17,182 bases of DNA from UBA8752 sp964223495 (lineage in GTDB: Bacteria > Bacteroidota > Bacteroidia > Flavobacteriales_D > Sanyastnellaceae). The notes below the pieces were generated by a model. That model was given only the letters and a program-made list of their open reading frames with translations, did no database searches and had not been told where the DNA came from. How positions within the stretch are numbered: the first letter of the stretch is position 1; the number at the start of each line of letters is the position of its first letter. The stretch spans positions 1 to 17,182 of the forward strand of contig CAXQGL010000057.1 in the NCBI GenBank assembly GCA_964223495.1, in the 5' to 3' direction. Below are positions 14,973-17,182 of this stretch, one piece after another. The translations under genes were made by a program, and so were the position numbers.

Positions 14973-16442
14973 ATGGCGAAGCTGACCCCCCGCGAGCAGG
15001 ATTATTCCAAGTGGTACAACGAAATCGTGGTCGAGGCCGACCTCGCCCAGCACAGCGACGTCAAAGGCTGCATGGTCATCAAGCCATACGGTTTCGCCAT
15101 CTGGGAGCGGATGAAGGATGTGCTCGACGGCATGTTCAAGGACACCGGCCACGTCAACGCCTACTTCCCGCTCTTCATCCCGAAGAGCTACCTGAGCAAG
15201 GAGGCCGCCCACGTGGAGGGCTTCGCCAAGGAGTGCGCCGTGGTGACCCACTACCGCCTCAAGAACGACCCCGACGGCCAGGGCGTGGTCGTGGACCCGG
15301 ACGCCAAGCTGGAGGAGGAGCTCATCGTCCGGCCGACCTCGGAGACCATCATCTGGAAGACCTACAAAAATTGGATCCAGAGCTACCGCGACCTGCCGCT
15401 GCTGGTGAACCAGTGGGCCAACGTGGTGCGCTGGGAGATGCGCACGCGCCTGTTCCTCCGCACCGCCGAGTTCCTCTGGCAGGAGGGCCATACCGCCCAC
15501 GCCACCAAGGATGAGGCCATCGCCGAAGCGGAGAAGATGCTCCATGTCTACGCCGACTTCGCCGAGGGATGGATGGCCATGCCGGTGGTCCGGGGCGTCA
15601 AGACCGAGAGCGAACGCTTCGCCGGTGCGGACGACACCTTCTGCATCGAGGCCATGATGCAGGATGGCAAGGCCCTGCAGGCTGGCACGAGTCACTTCCT
15701 CGGACAGAACTTCGCCAAGGCGTTCGATGTGACCTACGCCACCAAGGACGGCGGACAGGAGCACGTCTGGGCCTCCAGCTGGGGCGTCTCGACCCGATTG
15801 ATGGGGGCCCTGATCATGACCCACAGCGACGACAAGGGCCTCGTGGTGCCGCCGAAGCTCGCCCCGATCGAGGCGGTCATCGTGCCCATACAGAAGGGCG
15901 GTGAGCCCAATGAGGTGGTCAACACGGCCTGCGCCAAACTTCATGACGACCTCAAGGCCGCCGGTCTGCGCGTCAAGCTCGATGACGACGACACCAAGCG
16001 CTCGGGCTGGAAGTTTGCGGAATACGAGCTCAAGGGCGTCCCGGTGCGCTTGGCCATCGGGCCCCGCGATGCCGAGAACGGCACCGTGGAAGTGGCCCGC
16101 CGCGACACCGGCGAGAAGGCTTTCATCCCGGCCGGCGAGATCATCGCCCACGTCCAGCAGTTGCGCGAGGAGATCCAGGTCGGACTGCTGGAGCGCGCCC
16201 GCGACAGGATGGAGAAGGGCACCCGCGAGGTCAACACCTGGGACGAATTCACCGCCGGCTTAGAGGAGGGCGGCTTCCTGAGCGCCCATTGGGACGGTAC
16301 CGCCGAGACCGAGGACCTGATCAAGAAGGAAACCAAGGCGACCATCCGTTGCATCCCGCTGAACGGCGACACCACACCCGGCACCTGCATCCGCACCGGC
16401 AACCCCAGCGCCCGCCGCGTCCTCTTCGCCCGCGCCTATTGA
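14973..16442 (+). CDS. proS: Prolyl-tRNA synthetase, archaeal/eukaryotic-type
   Basis: ProS charges tRNA-Pro with proline in the cytoplasm. At 489 residues, without the inserted editing domain of the long bacterial form and with a C-terminal extra domain ending in an invariant Tyr (VLFARAY), it is the short type that also occurs in Bacteroidota. Class II motifs are visible: RPTSE (120-124), QWANVVRWE with TAEFLWQEGHTAH (147-176), and the motif-3 region SSWGVSTRLMG. The anticodon-binding domain covers about 300-410. The ATG at 14973 is chosen because MAKLTPREQDYSKWYNEIV is the conserved start; the frame remains open upstream to 14850 without conserved sequence. A TATTTTCG element at 14918-14925 could be its -7 box, but no -33 element fits. 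The dps gene follows 20 bases later. Confidence 0.97.
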   Translation: MAKLTPREQDYSKWYNEIVVEADLAQHSDVKGCMVIKPYGFAIWERMKDVLDGMFKDTGHVNAYFPLFIPKSYLSKEAAHVEGFAKECAVVTHYRLKNDPDGQGVVVDPDAKLEEELIVRPTSETIIWKTYKNWIQSYRDLPLLVNQWANVVRWEMRTRLFLRTAEFLWQEGHTAHATKDEAIAEAEKMLHVYADFAEGWMAMPVVRGVKTESERFAGADDTFCIEAMMQDGKALQAGTSHFLGQNFAKAFDVTYATKDGGQEHVWASSWGVSTRLMGALIMTHSDDKGLVVPPKLAPIEAVIVPIQKGGEPNEVVNTACAKLHDDLKAAGLRVKLDDDDTKRSGWKFAEYELKGVPVRLAIGPRDAENGTVEVARRDTGEKAFIPAGEIIAHVQQLREEIQVGLLERARDRMEKGTREVNTWDEFTAGLEEGGFLSAHWDGTAETEDLIKKETKATIRCIPLNGDTTPGTCIRTGNPSARRVLFARAY

Positions 16443-16462
16443 CCCCCTCCAAACGAATCCAA

Positions 16463-16936
16463 ATGGACACGAATACTCCCATCGGACTCGATGCCCAGGC
16501 CGCGGCCCAGCTTTCGGCCGGCCTCAATGACTTGCTCGCCGACCTCACCGTCTTCTACATGAACACGCGCGGCTTCCACTGGAACATCCGCGGCAAGGAG
16601 TTCTTCGAGCTCCACGCCAAGTTCGAGGAGCTCTACAGCGACCTCCAGCTCAAGATTGACGAGGTCGCCGAACGCGTCCTGACCCTCGGCGGCCAGCCCG
16701 TCCACACGCATGAGGAATACCTCGCCGTGAGCAAGGTTCCCGTCGTCAAGGATGTGACCGACGGGGTCGAAGCGCTCAAGCATTGCGTCGCTTCCTTCAG
16801 CGTCATCCTGCTCCGAGAGCGGGCCCTGCTTCACCTCAGCGGGGAGGCCGGTGACGAGGGCACCAACGCCCTCATGAGCGACTACATCCGCGAGCAGGAA
16901 AAGCTGGTCTGGATGTACCGCGCCTACCTCGGCTGA
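16463..16936 (+). CDS. dps: Dps family DNA-binding/ferritin-like protein
   Basis: The 157-residue protein belongs to the dodecameric mini-ferritin family that oxidises Fe(II) with hydrogen peroxide, stores iron and often protects DNA. The inter-subunit ferroxidase ligands are all present with the same spacing as in E. coli Dps: His39 (RGFHWNIRG), His51 (ELHAKFEE), Asp66 and Glu70 (KIDEVAER). The N-terminus is short and carries no Lys/Arg cluster, so non-specific DNA binding of the E. coli sort is doubtful. It starts 20 bases after proS and may be read from the proS promoter; no separate promoter is evident between them. The codon usage is like that of proS. Confidence 0.95.
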   Translation: MDTNTPIGLDAQAAAQLSAGLNDLLADLTVFYMNTRGFHWNIRGKEFFELHAKFEELYSDLQLKIDEVAERVLTLGGQPVHTHEEYLAVSKVPVVKDVTDGVEALKHCVASFSVILLRERALLHLSGEAGDEGTNALMSDYIREQEKLVWMYRAYLG

Positions 16937-16954
16937 CCCACTTCTCGCATGGCC

Positions 16955-16984
16955 TTGTCGGATTCATTCCGGACACTATCTTTG
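16955..16984 (+). promoter_or_regulatory. Bacteroidota-type promoter for tRNA-Glu
   Basis: TTG at 16955-16957, a 19-base spacer and TATCTTTG at 16977-16984 match the primary sigma factor consensus of this phylum (TTG, 17-23 bases, TAnnTTTG) exactly. Transcription should start a few bases after 16984, just upstream of the mature tRNA 5' end at 16996. The assignment follows from consensus and position. Confidence 0.75.
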
Positions 16985-16995
16985 CGCACCCTTTT

Positions 16996-17067
16996 GGCCC
17001 GTTCGTCTAGGGGTTAGGACGCCAGGTTTTCATCCTGGTAGCAGGGGTTCGAATCCCCTACGGGCTA
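16996..17067 (+). tRNA. tRNA-Glu (anticodon UUC)
   Basis: The 72-base sequence folds into a full cloverleaf. The acceptor stem is GGCCCGT/ACGGGCT with one G-U pair at the first position. The D arm is GTCT/GGAC. The anticodon stem CCAGG/CCTGG carries the loop TTTTCAT with anticodon TTC, and the T arm AGGGG/CCCCT carries the loop TTCGAAT. The discriminator is A, and the CCA end is not encoded (CTT follows), so it must be added by the CCA enzyme. It reads GAA and, by wobble, GAG codons. It has its own promoter upstream and a terminator directly downstream. Confidence 0.97.
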
Positions 17068-17077
17068 CTTCAAAACA

Positions 17078-17107
17078 AACCCGCTTCCCACACGGAGCGG
17101 GTTTTTT
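17078..17107 (+). terminator. Intrinsic terminator of tRNA-Glu
   Basis: The stem AACCCGCT/AGCGGGTT, extended by CC/GG with one bulged T, closes a small loop and is followed at once by TTTT. It starts 10 bases after the tRNA and ends 18 bases before the next start codon, so it insulates the tRNA unit from the following lipoprotein gene. Confidence 0.88.
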
Positions 17108-17125
17108 CATGCCTAGTTTCATCGC

Positions 17126-17182
17126 ATGAGCCGCCTCCTCTTTCTGACTGCCCTGTGCATGGCAGGATGCCAAGCCTCGAAT
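17126..17182 (+). CDS. Lipoprotein, N-terminal fragment
   Basis: Only the first 19 codons are inside the window: a short basic start, a hydrophobic core (LLFLTALCM) and a lipobox-like MAGC with the Cys at residue 15, giving MSRLLFLTALCMAGCQASN. The signal suggests a lipid-anchored envelope protein, but nothing of the mature domain is visible and no family can be assigned. It begins 18 bases after the tRNA terminator, so its promoter would have to overlap the terminator or lie further upstream. Confidence 0.6.
   Translation, partial: MSRLLFLTALCMAGCQASN

Noticed and set aside
14937..16151. A 404-codon minus-strand open frame opposite proS
   Set aside because: proS is complete and unmistakable on the plus strand; the antisense product is low-complexity with no recognisable motif.

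Overview
The window looks like a chromosomal segment of a member of the Bacteroidota, most likely a GC-rich flavobacterium-like lineage (GC is roughly 60 % by eye). Four things point there: a large secreted protein with a type IX secretion sorting domain, a GWxTD-domain lipoprotein next to rlmB, the short archaeal/eukaryotic-type prolyl-tRNA synthetase, and a promoter of the TTG-N19-TAnnTTTG type in front of a tRNA gene. Shine-Dalgarno sequences are mostly absent, as expected for this phylum. I see no phage, insertion sequence, CRISPR array, toxin-antitoxin pair or defence island. This is dense core genome, and no stretch over 300 bases lacks a gene.

Layout, left to right. (1) Minus strand, 1-1447: a GWxTD lipoprotein gene overlaps the start of rlmB, which runs off the left edge. 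(2) 1582-1731 plus: an orphan 49-residue lipoprotein. (3) 1750-2154 minus: an OsmC-family redox protein, divergent from (4) 2179-3869 plus: an outer-membrane barrel protein of unknown role translationally coupled to lipA (lipoyl synthase). (5) 3990-7073 plus: a 1027-residue secreted beta-propeller protein with Asp-box repeats and a C-terminal sorting domain, closed by a strong UUCG-capped terminator. (6) 10214-7146 minus: lpxK, a TlpA-like thioredoxin lipoprotein and lpxH, an envelope operon containing two lipid A enzymes. (7) 10276-12188 plus: a Nif3-like metalloprotein and a coiled-coil 'zinc ribbon' protein that has lost every cysteine. (8) 14843-12239 minus: a Gly/aromatic-rich low-complexity lipoprotein followed by an OMPP1/FadL-like barrel protein. 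(9) 14973-17182 plus: proS, dps, a tRNA-Glu(UUC) with its own promoter and terminator, and the first 19 codons of another lipoprotein.

Much of the content concerns the envelope: lipid A synthesis, two barrel proteins, five lipoproteins and one secreted protein. The rest is housekeeping (translation, lipoylation, oxidative and iron protection). I found no convincing previously undescribed system. The items most worth a second look are the cysteine-free zinc ribbon homologue, the low-complexity lipoprotein paired with an outer-membrane barrel, the acidic insert in the secreted propeller, and the barrel protein coupled to lipA.
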